64,000 nt of DNA from Streptococcus viridans (GTDB taxonomy: Bacteria > Bacillota > Bacilli > Lactobacillales > Streptococcaceae): NCBI RefSeq assembly GCF_900636365.1, contig NZ_LR134266.1, positions 1,253,501 through 1,317,500 on the forward strand, written 5' to 3'. Under the pieces are notes generated by a model. It searched no databases. It saw only the letters and a program-made list of their open reading frames with translations, and was not told where the DNA came from. Positions within the stretch are counted from its first letter, which is position 1. Every line of letters starts with the position of its first letter. Shown in pieces: positions 16,629 to 25,963 of this stretch. The position numbers were made by a program, and so were the translations under genes.

Positions 16629-18392
16629 CTATTCACTAGTACTGAGAGATACCAAGCTCAAGAAGCGATCAAAGTAGGTCTTGTTCTTCTTCAGGTTTTT
16701 CTTCAATCTTTGTGCCTCTGCGACTTCATCCGTGATGATTCCATCGATCGGCCGTTGAAGATAGGCCGTTAACTTTTCTTCGTCATTGATGGTCCAGACA
16801 TAGAGCTCTTTTTTCATCTCATGAGCCTGGGTTACCAAATCCTCCTGATAAGAAAAGTCTTCGATCGCAAAGAAGTCGACTGGGGTGTTTTCAAAGCTGC
16901 CAAATTGAATCGGAATGACATAGCCAGTCTTTATCTCCGGAGCTTTCTTCTCCACCTTTTCCATCACCGACAGATCCAAGGACATGGCTGGATAGTCCTT
17001 GTCAACTCCCAGCTCCTTCATTTTTTGGACGAAAAGATCCACATAGTTTTCCGGTTCTGCACCGTGAGGCTTGAGCTCGACCAAGAGCGGCATCTGCAGC
17101 TCCTTGGCCCGTGTGACAAACTCCTCAAAGGATGGGATGTGACTGGTATGACCATCCTGCTGGATCTTCAATCCCTGCACCTCAGCTAGAGTCATATCTT
17201 TGACATCCTTGTCTACTCCAGCCAAGCGTTTGAGATTGTAATCATGCATGACGACGAATTGATTGTCCTTGGTCAAGAGGATATCCATCTCGACATAAGA
17301 AGCCTTCTCCTTGGCAGCTGCCTCGAGTGCTTCAAGGGAATTTTCTACTCCCTTGGCCACATAACCACGATGGGCTACGAGTTTGATCTGGTCATTGACC
17401 TCTAAGGTCGCTAAGTCAAATGCTGCCATCCCTGACTGAGCCAAGAGGAAAAGAAAGGTCAGGACAAAGAGTCCCTTCATCTTGCTAGAGCCACGAGTCT
17501 TGATGACAGAGCGACTTGGAGCCTCCCAGCCATTGTCTAGGATGATTCCCAAGGTTCCCAGTTTAGACATGACAGAAAAGAGGAAAATGTAGAGGCGGAT
17601 CAAGACCAAAAAGATGGTTTGTACCCAGATATGCTGACCCGTTTTGTCCAGCTGACTAGATGCAAAGACAAGGCCAAGGATCAAGAGAATAGCGGTAAGA
17701 GAGAGGATAAACTCAAAGGAGAAAATCCGCAGGATCAGGCGAATCCCACCTTTTCTAGTCATCTCCCAACTCTTGCGCATGGCAGCGCCAAAAGGCAACT
17801 CTTCAATCACGATATTGGGCACCGTATAGATGAGACGCAGATTGAGATAGATCAGAAGCACTTGAACTAGGAAGAGGCCGATAGACCCAGTTATCGTCTT
17901 GGAAAACTCCCCTGTGATAAAATTCGGAATATAAAGACCATCCGTCAGAGTAGAGCCAATCAAGAGACCTGCTACAGGTAAGGTCAGTAGCATATAAAAG
18001 AGAAAATGAAGTAGGTTCCAACTCCTAAAATCCTTTAAGCGACCAAAAGACTGGCGAAAGACCTTTTTAAAGGAAAGGTGTTGATCCGTACGAGACAGAT
18101 AAATCAGGGCAATCATAGTCCGCATCTCCAGCATAAAGAGAAAGGCAAAGACAATAGCAAAGAGGACCAAAGCTACCAGACTCAAAGGGTTAGTCAAGGT
18201 AGATAGGATATTGTTCTTGTCAATGTTGGACTCACCCGATAAGAGGAGGGCCAGTTGAAAGACCCAACTCAAGGCCGCAGCCCCTATACCAACTACAAAC
18301 TGCAAAAGAATCCCCACAGAGATAAAGGACCATTTATTGCGCCAGATTAAGTAAAAGGCCCCTTTCAGGTCCTGCCAATAACTCCGTTTCAT
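16629..18392 (-). CDS. Membrane glycerophosphodiester phosphodiesterase
   Basis: 587 residues. About 320 residues with eight or so membrane segments are followed by an extracellular GDPD domain: VAHRGY, VENSLEALEAA, YVEMDILLTKDN and MHDYNLKRLAG carry the catalytic His, the metal ligands and the second His. The domain ends around GIITDEV. It hydrolyses glycerophosphodiesters, and members fused to membrane domains may act on lipid-derived or teichoic-acid-derived substrates. It stands alone, with its 5' end facing the repeat at 18465-18647. Confidence 0.9.
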   Translation of the reverse strand: MKRSYWQDLKGAFYLIWRNKWSFISVGILLQFVVGIGAAALSWVFQLALLLSGESNIDKNNILSTLTNPLSLVALVLFAIVFAFLFMLEMRTMIALIYLSRTDQHLSFKKVFRQSFGRLKDFRSWNLLHFLFYMLLTLPVAGLLIGSTLTDGLYIPNFITGEFSKTITGSIGLFLVQVLLIYLNLRLIYTVPNIVIEELPFGAAMRKSWEMTRKGGIRLILRIFSFEFILSLTAILLILGLVFASSQLDKTGQHIWVQTIFLVLIRLYIFLFSVMSKLGTLGIILDNGWEAPSRSVIKTRGSSKMKGLFVLTFLFLLAQSGMAAFDLATLEVNDQIKLVAHRGYVAKGVENSLEALEAAAKEKASYVEMDILLTKDNQFVVMHDYNLKRLAGVDKDVKDMTLAEVQGLKIQQDGHTSHIPSFEEFVTRAKELQMPLLVELKPHGAEPENYVDLFVQKMKELGVDKDYPAMSLDLSVMEKVEKKAPEIKTGYVIPIQFGSFENTPVDFFAIEDFSYQEDLVTQAHEMKKELYVWTINDEEKLTAYLQRPIDGIITDEVAEAQRLKKNLKKNKTYFDRFLSLVSLSTSE

Positions 18393-18464
18393 GCTGTCTC
18401 TCTTTCATTTCTTTTATTCCCCTAGAATAGCGGAAAAGCCTCTCCCTGTCAATGATTCTACAAG

Positions 18465-18647
18465 AAAAAGGCTGGGACAAAAGTCCTGGCCTCTCAATTG
18501 TCTTTAGATTGTCGAGCAAGACGCAGTGGTTGAGTGGGCTCTACTACGCTGATTTCATCAGCTTTTACAGCCCTACTCGACTGTGCGGAGGTGGGACGAC
18601 GAAATCAAATTCTAACGAATTACCAATTTCTGTCCCACTCTCTTTTC
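18465..18647 (+). repeat. Dispersed intergenic repeat of about 180 bp, copy 1
   Basis: Nearly identical to the reverse complement of 60063-60246. One end is a GCTGGGACAAAA...CTCT element. The other is a GTGGGAC...GTCCCAC hairpin with inner AGAAAT/ATTTCg arms. It holds no gene, although open frames cross it by chance. It fills the gap between the phosphodiesterase gene and the end of the permease gene, and its left-hand hairpin can act as the terminator of the TetR-ABC operon. Confidence 0.85.
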
Positions 18648-18650
18648 TAT

Positions 18651-19796
18651 TTATTCAGCTAAGAGCACTTCTCTAATGGTTTGCTTTTGGAGTTTTCTGT
18701 TGGATAGATAAAAGAGGCTTTCGTAAACCACCGCAAAAACGATCAAAGTCCAAAAGCACACATTCCCATCAAAGTGATGCTCAATTTTACCAGGAACTGT
18801 ATCTTTGATTACGCCAATCAAAATTTCCATGATGCCATATTGATAAGCCGTCCCAAGGGCAAATCCTAGATAGGCCCAGAAACGATAGGGAGCGAGAATA
18901 TGACTTTGGCATTCACGATCGGTGTAGCCAAATGCCTTCATAAGAGCCAAGGTTTCGCGACTTTCTGAGACCACAATTCCCAATGACAAAAAGAGGATCG
19001 AGAAAGAAAGGATCAAACCAATCATAATCATCATCGTTTGGATGATGTCATCTGTGTAGTCCCTTAGGCCAAAAGACAATTGAACCATGGCCGCGAAACA
19101 CATGGAGCCAAAGACCACAAAAAACAGGATCGATTTTCTCCCCCAAATCAGCGACGAAGACAGCTCTTTTAGGAAGGATTTCTCTTTCTTAGGAGCCCTT
19201 CTTCTCCTTTTTTCCTTAATCGGTGTTGGAGATTTTTTTAATAAGCGAAGGGCCGGCGTTTGTAGTTGTCTTCTAGCATAAGCAATCGCAAGGACCATAA
19301 AGAAAGTAGTTGGCAGTATCACCAAAGCGACCAAGAGCTGCCAATGAAAATGAATGGTAATGTCTGGCAAAATCCCCTTCTCATTGCGAAAGTCATAAAA
19401 ATGACCCATCATAAGAAAAGAAGCGAAATAGCCAAGAAGTGCTCCAACTCCAAAACTGAGTCCAAAAGCCCAAAATCGTTTCGCCAACTGGCCATTGCTA
19501 TAGCCCAAAGCCTTTAAAATCCCTAATTGTTCCTTGTGGTCATCGACAAATTGTTTGATATAAAAACACATGAGAAGGATCGACGTCAAGGACAAGACAA
19601 CCCCACTGACCATGGCCACCATCCAAGATAGCGAAACCTGGGCATCATAGTAGGTCTGAATCATCGGATTGGTTTTAGAAATCTCCAACTGCTCGATATC
19701 CAGGTAAAAATTCAAGAAGAGATTGGCTACAAAGACTGCACAAGCCCCAATGATACTGACGACAACTAATTTTCGAATATCTTTTACTGAAAACAT
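18651..19796 (-). CDS. FtsX-like ABC transporter permease, short form
   Basis: 381 residues with about eight membrane segments in two FtsX-like repeats. Each repeat has the cytoplasmic motif LGILKALGYSNGQ / LALMKAFGYTDRE after a helix. It lacks the large extracellular domain of most MacB-type permeases and is shorter than usual for this class. It follows the ATPase gene by 3 bp and is the last gene of the TetR-ATPase-permease operon. It probably extracts or exports a lipid-like or peptide substrate; the substrate is unknown. Confidence 0.85.
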   Translation of the reverse strand: MFSVKDIRKLVVVSIIGACAVFVANLFLNFYLDIEQLEISKTNPMIQTYYDAQVSLSWMVAMVSGVVLSLTSILLMCFYIKQFVDDHKEQLGILKALGYSNGQLAKRFWAFGLSFGVGALLGYFASFLMMGHFYDFRNEKGILPDITIHFHWQLLVALVILPTTFFMVLAIAYARRQLQTPALRLLKKSPTPIKEKRRRRAPKKEKSFLKELSSSLIWGRKSILFFVVFGSMCFAAMVQLSFGLRDYTDDIIQTMMIMIGLILSFSILFLSLGIVVSESRETLALMKAFGYTDRECQSHILAPYRFWAYLGFALGTAYQYGIMEILIGVIKDTVPGKIEHHFDGNVCFWTLIVFAVVYESLFYLSNRKLQKQTIREVLLAE

Positions 19797-19799
19797 GGC

Positions 19800-20480
19800 T
19801 TACCATCCAATCTCATAGGCAGTCTGAGGCTGATCGTTGGTCACAACTTGGGTAATCTTGCCACTATTGACGCGAATGATGGTTCTAGCCATATCCGCAA
19901 TATTTTGGTTGTGCGTCACCATAATGAGGGTAAAGCCTAGCTTTTCCTTCAACTTCCAGATATAGTCCAGAATCTTGCGCCCTGTTTCTTCATCCAGGGC
20001 CCCCGTCGGCTCATCTAAGAAAAGAATATCTGGCTTTTTGGCTAAGGCACGAGCAATGGAGACTCTCTGCTGTTCCCCACCAGACAATTCACTCGGATAC
20101 TTGTCCAGCTTATCGCCAAGGCCCAAATCCTCGATGATCTGCAAAAAATCATGATTGTTTGCCAGGTCAGCTCCCATCTTTACATTTTGTCTAACCGTGA
20201 GATTCGGTAATAAATAATACTGCTGAAAAATAAAGGCTATCTTCTCACGTCTAAAGGCTGTCAATTGAGCATCCGTGAGTTGAGACAAATCCTGTCCTTG
20301 AATGAGAATATGCCCTTCGTCTACCTTTTCTAAGCCTGATAACACATTTAAGAGAGTTGACTTTCCTGATCCAGAAGGACCTAGGATAACTACATCATCC
20401 TGGTCTTGAATCTGCAAATCAATCCCTTTTAAAACCTTGGTTTGGCCGTAGCCTTTGTAAACATTTTCTAGTTGAATCAT
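19800..20480 (-). CDS. ABC transporter ATPase (LolD/MacB type)
   Basis: 226 residues from the ATG at 20480, which overlaps the TetR stop as ATGA. Motifs in order: [12 protein letters not shown] (Walker A), [12 protein letters not shown] (Q-loop), [14 protein letters not shown] (signature), [12 protein letters not shown] (Walker B) and MVTHN (H-loop). It powers the permease encoded next to it. All motifs are intact. Confidence 0.93.
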   Translation of the reverse strand: MIQLENVYKGYGQTKVLKGIDLQIQDQDDVVILGPSGSGKSTLLNVLSGLEKVDEGHILIQGQDLSQLTDAQLTAFRREKIAFIFQQYYLLPNLTVRQNVKMGADLANNHDFLQIIEDLGLGDKLDKYPSELSGGEQQRVSIARALAKKPDILFLDEPTGALDEETGRKILDYIWKLKEKLGFTLIMVTHNQNIADMARTIIRVNSGKITQVVTNDQPQTAYEIGW

Positions 20481-21052
20481 TTCTTTCCTACCATTTCTTT
20501 GATGAGAGATTGACAAACTTCTGTCAATAAAGCAATCACTTCTTCCATGCTGAACTGATAAATACCAGAAGCAACCATAGAGGCCATCCCGTGTGAGTAG
20601 ATGAATAGATGCTGGTACAAGCGACTAGCCTCCTCTAACGTCAACGGATAGTCTGCGACAATCGAATCCAGAACCATTTGGTAACTATGATCCTTCATGG
20701 GAAGAAAATCTTGAAAGCGACGAATCGGATCTTTGCTAGGATTTTGGAAAAGCAATTGAAAGAGTTGGGGCTCTTTTGAGGCGAACAGGATATAAGCAAC
20801 CCCGACGGATCGAAAAGGCTTCTCATCTTCTAAGGCCTTACGAATATACTCCACCACGACCATCTCCGCAGCAACAATAACCTCTGCTTGTAACTCAGCC
20901 ATATTAGCAAATTGCCCAAAAATGACCCTTGGCGTGGCTCCCAGTTTCTCTGCTAATGCTCGAGCCGTCAAACTAGCCAGGCCCTCTTCTCTCACCAATT
21001 GTAAAGCCGTCCCAATGATAGTCTCTTTACTAAATTTAACCTTTGGTGGCAT
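20477..21052 (-). CDS. TetR-family transcriptional regulator
   Basis: 191 residues with the start at MPPKVKF, four bases after GGAG. The N-terminal helix-turn-helix covers TIIGTALQLVREEG through ARALAEKLGATPRVIFGQFANMAEL, and the C-terminal helical domain is ligand-binding in the family. It heads an operon with an ABC ATPase and permease and probably represses it through the inverted repeat at 21065-21082 immediately upstream. The ligand is unknown, perhaps the substrate of the transporter. Confidence 0.9.
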   Translation of the reverse strand: MPPKVKFSKETIIGTALQLVREEGLASLTARALAEKLGATPRVIFGQFANMAELQAEVIVAAEMVVVEYIRKALEDEKPFRSVGVAYILFASKEPQLFQLLFQNPSKDPIRRFQDFLPMKDHSYQMVLDSIVADYPLTLEEASRLYQHLFIYSHGMASMVASGIYQFSMEEVIALLTEVCQSLIKEMVGKK

Positions 21053-21064
21053 AAGACTCCTTTC

Positions 21065-21128
21065 GCGCAACAGTTGTTACGCAACATACGTTTCCTAAAG
21101 AATACCATAAAAAAGAAAGACTTGTCAA
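21065..21128 (-). promoter_or_regulatory. TetR operon promoter and candidate operator
   Basis: On the minus strand TTGACA (21128-21123) and TATTCT (21104-21099) are 18 bp apart. Just downstream GCGCAACA-GT-TGTTACGC (21065-21082) forms an 8-2-8 inverted repeat with one mismatch, placed where a repressor would block transcription. Confidence 0.6.
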
Positions 21129-21151
21129 GAAAAATCAGTAAAACATAAAAC

Positions 21152-21189
21152 AAAAAAACCAGCCCACTGATAGGAGTGGAGTCTGGTTT
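21152..21189 (-). terminator. Terminator of the aldo/keto reductase gene
   Basis: On the minus strand AAACCAGACTCCACT pairs with AGTGGGCTGGTTT and is followed by a T run. Confidence 0.75.
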
Positions 21190-21201
21190 ACTAACAAGAT
21201 T

Positions 21202-22125
21202 CTAAGGCAAATCATTTCCCGCTGCCAAGTAGATTTGGTACCATTCCTTACGGGTCAAATTCACTTCTGCTGCTCTCCCTGCTTCAAGGACATGCAGAGG
21301 CTTGGTCGTTCCAATGACGGCCTGCATCTTCCCTGGATAGCGGAGGACCCAAGCTAGGGCAATGGCTGTCGGAGTAACCTGATATTTCTTCGCCAAGTCA
21401 TTGAGGACATGATTGAGGGCCGCAAACTCTTCCTTGCCGACAAAGTTCCCCTTAAAATAGCCATGCTGGAGGACAGACCAGGCTTGAATCACCGTATCGG
21501 TTAAGCGACAATACTCAAAGACACTGCCATCTCGAACGGCTGCTTTTGGACCTTCCATGTTGACATGAAAACCAGCCTCAAAGCTAGGCGTAAAGGCAGC
21601 ACTCAACTGCAACTGGTTGATCTTGAGTGGTTGTTTGACAGCTGTTTTGAGCAATTCCATCATCATAGGATTTTGATTGGACACCCCAAAATGACGGACC
21701 TTGCCCGCTTGCTCCAAGTGATCAAAAGCTGCTGCCACTTCTTCCGGCTCCATGAGGGCATCCGGTCGGTGAAGGAGGAGACTATCTAAGCGCTCGATCT
21801 GGAGGCGCTCGAGGATGCCGTCGACAGAATCCAAAATATAGTCCTTGGAAAAATCAAAATAGGTAAAGCCATCTTTGCGAATCCCACACTTGGACTGGAT
21901 CCACATCTGGTCCCGAAGATCCGGACGGCGCTTGAGAACCTTCCCCAGCAGGACCTCACACTGGCCATCGCCATAGATATCCGCTAGGTCAAAGATGTTA
22001 ATCCCAATCGACAAGGCTGCCTCCACCAAGGCCTCCACCTCATCTTCACTCATCTGACTAATCCGCATCATCCCAAGGACAATTGTGGACAGACGCTCAT
22101 TTTCAGCAAACTCAATATAGTTCAT
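21202..22125 (-). CDS. Aldo/keto reductase (YdhF-like)
   Basis: 307 residues from the ATG at 22125, preceded by GGAGG; a longer frame adds a sequence that looks non-coding. It has the family barrel with FDLADIYGDGQCE (catalytic Asp and Tyr), QSKCG (Lys), DSLLLHRPDALM (His) and a C-terminal ALAWVLRYPGKMQAVIGT, where NADPH-binding residues lie. It reduces aldehydes or ketones with NADPH; the substrate is unknown. It appears monocistronic, with its own terminator at 21152-21189. Confidence 0.92.
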   Translation of the reverse strand: MNYIEFAENERLSTIVLGMMRISQMSEDEVEALVEAALSIGINIFDLADIYGDGQCEVLLGKVLKRRPDLRDQMWIQSKCGIRKDGFTYFDFSKDYILDSVDGILERLQIERLDSLLLHRPDALMEPEEVAAAFDHLEQAGKVRHFGVSNQNPMMMELLKTAVKQPLKINQLQLSAAFTPSFEAGFHVNMEGPKAAVRDGSVFEYCRLTDTVIQAWSVLQHGYFKGNFVGKEEFAALNHVLNDLAKKYQVTPTAIALAWVLRYPGKMQAVIGTTKPLHVLEAGRAAEVNLTRKEWYQIYLAAGNDLP

Positions 22126-22187
22126 GTCCGCCTCCTTTTCTGTAGTTCTATTGTAGTGAAAAGGCTTGCAAAAGTCAATTTGCATTC

Positions 22188-22215
22188 AAAAAGCCCTCAG
22201 CAATAACTGAGAGCT
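22188..22215 (-). terminator. Terminator of the LXG locus and immunity array
   Basis: On the minus strand AGCTCTCAG-TTATTG-CTGAGGGCT is followed by TTTTT, about 20 bp past the last array gene. Confidence 0.8.
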
Positions 22216-22236
22216 TACAAATTGAAGTAGAATTTC

Positions 22237-22848
22237 TTATTCGTCCTCATCATCCAACTCCACTTCACCATGGATTCGGATATACTCTTCACGCTTTCGA
22301 TCCAATTCTTCCCAGAGGGGCTCGTCGATGGCTTTCATTACTTCTATCTCCTTCAAGCTAATGTCAACCGCTTCATCGTAGGTCAAATGCAATAGATCTG
22401 CATGTTTCGTTTTAAATTCTTCAATGCTCAGCCATGTTTCCTTATCATCTTCGCTGATGTGACCACCAATAGCAGATGCTATCTCAATGGTCATGATATA
22501 AAGCGCTCGCTTATCAACCGTTAGAATGTCCTTATGAGTCGTGATGATTCTTAGACATTCTCCTTTTTCTCGTCCATCACTTTCATAGGAATCTTCAAAA
22601 TCCAGTATTAGATACTCATATTTAAATGAACTCCATGGGTTATTTTCTTTTTTAAAATCTGCCATTCCCCAACGCTCATCATTTGAAGAAAATTTATCCA
22701 AACTAACACTAAAATAGAAGTCATCATCACGTGCATAAGAAAAACCAACCTGCACTCCCTTACGTTCCTTGAACCACATTTTCCAAGGATATTCCATACA
22801 GGCTTGATAAATACTAGTTTCGTAGTTGCCTTTAAGATATAGTCTCAC
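22237..22848 (-). CDS. LXG-locus immunity-type paralogue 1 (last of array)
   Basis: 203 residues from GTG. Its N-terminal half is closest to copy 4 (IYQACMEYPWKMWFKERKGV, then FSYARDDDFYFSVSLDKF), and it ends in the acidic VELDDEDE. Shared array core: a xGREKGxxLRI strand, then DILTVDKRALYIM and ISEDDKETWLS. It is predicted to be a soluble cytoplasmic alpha/beta protein with no membrane segment. Its start overlaps the ancestral stop (22847-22845) of copy 2, but the present stop of copy 2 is 26 bp upstream. Confidence 0.8.
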   Translation of the reverse strand: MRLYLKGNYETSIYQACMEYPWKMWFKERKGVQVGFSYARDDDFYFSVSLDKFSSNDERWGMADFKKENNPWSSFKYEYLILDFEDSYESDGREKGECLRIITTHKDILTVDKRALYIMTIEIASAIGGHISEDDKETWLSIEEFKTKHADLLHLTYDEAVDISLKEIEVMKAIDEPLWEELDRKREEYIRIHGEVELDDEDE

Positions 22849-22874
22849 TCGTCGTCCTCATCATCCAACTCCAC

Positions 22875-23474
22875 TTATCCATGGATTTTAATGTATTCTT
22901 CATTTCTGCGGTCATCTTCTGCCCAGATTGGGTCTCTCACATCATCCATAAATGGAATTTCCTCCAGACTCAGCTCATTAGCCTGTTCATAACTCATAGA
23001 TAGGATATCTTCATGCCGATTTTTAAAATCTTCCACACTTAACCAGCTCTCTTTATCATCTTCGCTAATCTGACCATCAATAGCAGTCGCGATCTCAATG
23101 GCCATAATATAGAAAGCACGTTTATCAACGGTGAGGAGGTCAAGGTGCTTAGTATCGATTCTTAAACATTCACCTTTCTCACGAAAGTCCGACATCATAG
23201 CATCTTCGTAGTCTGGCTCTATATCTTCATATTTATGGGATAAAAAATCATATTTTATCCCTTCCTTAATCTGAACATTACTCCATCTATTATCATGCAT
23301 CCACTTATTTAATTTTAAGTGAATAGAAAGTTTCTCAATTGGTAGTTCTAGATACCCAGCATACGACAAATCTGGCTCTATTCCATATTTTTCCTCAAAC
23401 CACATCCTTTTCGCTAGTTCCATGTAATCAAACGGAATTTCTTTGGTGTAATCACCTTTAAGATATAGTCTCAC
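22875..23474 (-). CDS. LXG-locus immunity-type paralogue 2, truncated acidic tail
   Basis: 199 residues from GTG. The N-terminal half pairs with copy 6 (KEIPFDYMELAKRMWFEEKYG). The codon after EYIKIHG is TAA at 22877-22875, where its relatives have GAA; reading through gives VELDDEDDE and a stop overlapping the start of copy 1. So a single-base change removed the acidic tail and uncoupled it from the next gene. The rest of the protein is intact and may still fold. Confidence 0.8.
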   Translation of the reverse strand: MRLYLKGDYTKEIPFDYMELAKRMWFEEKYGIEPDLSYAGYLELPIEKLSIHLKLNKWMHDNRWSNVQIKEGIKYDFLSHKYEDIEPDYEDAMMSDFREKGECLRIDTKHLDLLTVDKRAFYIMAIEIATAIDGQISEDDKESWLSVEDFKNRHEDILSMSYEQANELSLEEIPFMDDVRDPIWAEDDRRNEEYIKIHG

Positions 23475-24097
23475 TCGTCTTCCTCATCGTCATAAATTCG
23501 TTCACCATGGATAGCAATGTACTCTTCACGTTTTCTATCCAATTCTTCCCAGATGGGATCGTCAATAGCGTCAATCGTTTGAATTTCTTCCAGACTCAGC
23601 TCATTTGCTTCATCAAAGGTTAGAGATAAGATATCTTCGTGTTTTTTCTTAAATTCATTGATGGTTAGCCATGTCTTCTTGTCATCCTCACTGATTTGTC
23701 CATCAATGGCAGATGCAATCTCAAGCACCATAATATACATAGCACGTTTATCAACTGTTAAAACATCCAAATAATTAGAGGCGATTCTTAGATATTTTCC
23801 CTTTTCTCTACCATCACTTTCATAACTTCCTTCATAATCCAAATCAATATTTTCATATTTTTGGGAATTGATAGCACTACCACATTTTACCTTGACCTCT
23901 TTCCAACGAGAGCCACTTGCTCCCCACTTATCTAATCGTAAGGATAGATAGAAGTCATTTTGCAGCATCTCATCATCCCCAATATTGGAGAAACTTATCA
24001 TTTGACCATTCCGTTCCTTGAACCACATTTTCCATGCAAGTTCTCTGTAGCCAAATGGTACTCTTTTAGTATAATCGCCTTTGATATAGAGTCTCAT
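23471..24097 (-). CDS. LXG-locus immunity-type paralogue 3
   Basis: 208 residues from ATG. The N-terminal half is related to copy 8 (KRVPFGYRELAWKMWFKERNG, then FSNIGDDEMLQNDF). The C-terminal 60 residues (LTFDEANELSLEEIQTIDAI, then EELDRKREEY) are almost identical to copy 6, although the N-terminal halves of 3 and 6 belong to different pairs. It ends in IYDDEEDE and overlaps the next gene by 4 bp. Confidence 0.8.
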   Translation of the reverse strand: MRLYIKGDYTKRVPFGYRELAWKMWFKERNGQMISFSNIGDDEMLQNDFYLSLRLDKWGASGSRWKEVKVKCGSAINSQKYENIDLDYEGSYESDGREKGKYLRIASNYLDVLTVDKRAMYIMVLEIASAIDGQISEDDKKTWLTINEFKKKHEDILSLTFDEANELSLEEIQTIDAIDDPIWEELDRKREEYIAIHGERIYDDEEDE

Positions 24098-24711
24098 TCG
24101 TCGTCCTCATCGTCATCCAACTCCACTTCCCCATGAATTCGGATATACTCTTCACGCTTCCTATCCAATTCTTCCCAGAGAGGCTCGTCTATCGCTTTCA
24201 TAACCTTTATCTCTTCTAAACTAATATCGACTGCTTCGTCGTAGGTCAGATGCAACAGATCTGCATGTTTCGTTTTAAATTCTTCAATACTCAGCCATGA
24301 TTCCTTGTCATCTTCGCTGATGTGACCGTCAATTGCAGTTGCCACTTCAATCGCCAGGATATAGAGAGCTCGCTTATCAACAGTTAGAATATCCTTATGA
24401 GTCGTGATGATTCGTAGATAGTCTCCTTTTTCTCGTCCATCGCTTTCATAGGAATCTTCAAAATTTAAATTTATATTTTCACGCTTAAAAGTCGCCCAAG
24501 GATCGTTGCCTACTCTAAAATCAGCCATACCCCAACGCTCATCATTTGAAGAAAATTTATCCAAACTAACGCTAAAATAGAAATCATCATCACGTGCGTA
24601 AGAAAAACCAACTTTCACACCTTTTCGTTCTTTGAACCACATTTTCCAAGGATATTCCATACTAGCTTGATAGATACTAGCTTCGTAATTGCCATTAAGA
24701 TATAATCTCAC
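24094..24711 (-). CDS. LXG-locus immunity-type paralogue 4
   Basis: 205 residues from GTG. It is the closest relative of copy 1 over nearly the whole length (IYQASMEYPWKMWFKERKGV; HADLLHLTYDEAVDISLEEI; VELDDDEDDE). This suggests a recent duplication of a block containing copies 1-3 or 2-4. It overlaps both neighbours by 4 bp. Confidence 0.8.
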   Translation of the reverse strand: MRLYLNGNYEASIYQASMEYPWKMWFKERKGVKVGFSYARDDDFYFSVSLDKFSSNDERWGMADFRVGNDPWATFKRENINLNFEDSYESDGREKGDYLRIITTHKDILTVDKRALYILAIEVATAIDGHISEDDKESWLSIEEFKTKHADLLHLTYDEAVDISLEEIKVMKAIDEPLWEELDRKREEYIRIHGEVELDDDEDDE

Positions 24712-25334
24712 TCATCTTCCTCGTCGTCATAAATTCGTTCGCCGTGGATGGCAATGTACTCTTCATGAAGTCGCTCTTCTTCATCCCACAAGGGATCTTC
24801 TACAGGTCTCATACTTTTCAGTTTCTCCACACTGATATCAGTTGCTTGATCGTAAGTTAGTGATAAGACATCCTTGTGCAACTCCTTAAAAGTCTCTACA
24901 TCCATCCAGGTCTCTTTGTCATCCTCGCTAATCTGACCATCAATGGCAGAAGCCACCTCGACTGCCATGATATACATAGCTCGTTTATCAACCGTTAAAA
25001 TGTCCGTATGGGTAGTCGCAATCCTAAGGTATCCTCCACGTTCTCTACCATCAGTAATAAAATCATTTTCAAATTCTAATTGAATATTTTCATCTGAAAA
25101 CGAATTCCAAGGCTCACTCTTGTCATATGGTATATGATTCCATCGTTTATCATTAAATCGCCATTTATCAAATTGAACTCCAAAAAAGAAATCATCTTGC
25201 AACATCTCATCATCACCAACGTTTGAGTATGTAATAGGATGACCATGCCATTCCTTAAACCACATTTCCCAGAGCAACTCTCTTGTCGTAAAGGTTATTT
25301 TTTTCTTAAAATCGCTTTTGATATATAGTCTCAC
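24708..25334 (-). CDS. LXG-locus immunity-type paralogue 5
   Basis: 208 residues from GTG. It pairs with copy 7 at the N-terminus (KKITFTTRELLWEMWFKEWHG, then YSNVGDDEMLQDDFFFGV) and in the late helix (LKSMRPVEDPLWDEEERLHEEY), which differs from the EELDRKREEY version of copies 1, 3, 4 and 6. It ends in IYDDEEDE and overlaps both neighbours. Confidence 0.8.
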   Translation of the reverse strand: MRLYIKSDFKKKITFTTRELLWEMWFKEWHGHPITYSNVGDDEMLQDDFFFGVQFDKWRFNDKRWNHIPYDKSEPWNSFSDENIQLEFENDFITDGRERGGYLRIATTHTDILTVDKRAMYIMAVEVASAIDGQISEDDKETWMDVETFKELHKDVLSLTYDQATDISVEKLKSMRPVEDPLWDEEERLHEEYIAIHGERIYDDEEDE

Positions 25335-25963
25335 TCATCTTCCTCATCGTCATAAACTCGTTCGCCGTGAATTTTGATGTATTCTTCGCGCTTCCTATCC
25401 AACTCTTCCCAGATGGGGTCGTCAATAGCATCAATCGTCTGAATTTCTTCCAAACTTATCTCATTTGCTTCATCAAAAGTTAGAGATAAGATATCTTGGT
25501 GCTTTTCCTTGAATTCCTCGACTGTTAGCCATGTTTTCTTATCGTCTTCACTGATTTGTCCATTAAAGATTGTGGCAATCTCAATGGCCATGATATAGAA
25601 CGCTCTTTTATCAAGAGTGAGCAGTTCAAGGTGGGTAGAAGCGATACGCAAACAGTCTCCATTTTCTCGAAAATCTGTTACATAAGCATTCTCAAATTCC
25701 AAATTTAGGTCTTCATCAATTTGTGAATAAAAACGATATTTTATCCCTTCTTGTATCGGAATACACAACCAACGTTCGTCATAATCCTGTTTATTTAGTT
25801 TTAGATGAATGGCTATATCATTCCCATCTCTGATTTGAAGAAAACCAGAATAGGAGAGAGATATACCTTCTCCTTGATAGCTTTCGAACCACATTCTCTT
25901 CGCTAGTTCTAAATAATCAAACGGAATTTCTTTGGTGTAATCGCCTTTGATATATAATTTCAA
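25331..25963 (-). CDS. LXG-locus immunity-type paralogue 6
   Basis: 210 residues from a TTG start that overlaps the previous stop (TTGA). The N-terminal half matches copy 2 (KEIPFDYLELAKRMWFESYQG) and the C-terminal part matches copy 3. DILTVDKRA of the other copies is ELLTLDKRA here, and the motif before ISEDDK reads FNGQ instead of IDGQ. It is therefore a mosaic of two sub-lineages. Confidence 0.8.
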   Translation of the reverse strand: MKLYIKGDYTKEIPFDYLELAKRMWFESYQGEGISLSYSGFLQIRDGNDIAIHLKLNKQDYDERWLCIPIQEGIKYRFYSQIDEDLNLEFENAYVTDFRENGDCLRIASTHLELLTLDKRAFYIMAIEIATIFNGQISEDDKKTWLTVEEFKEKHQDILSLTFDEANEISLEEIQTIDAIDDPIWEELDRKREEYIKIHGERVYDDEEDE

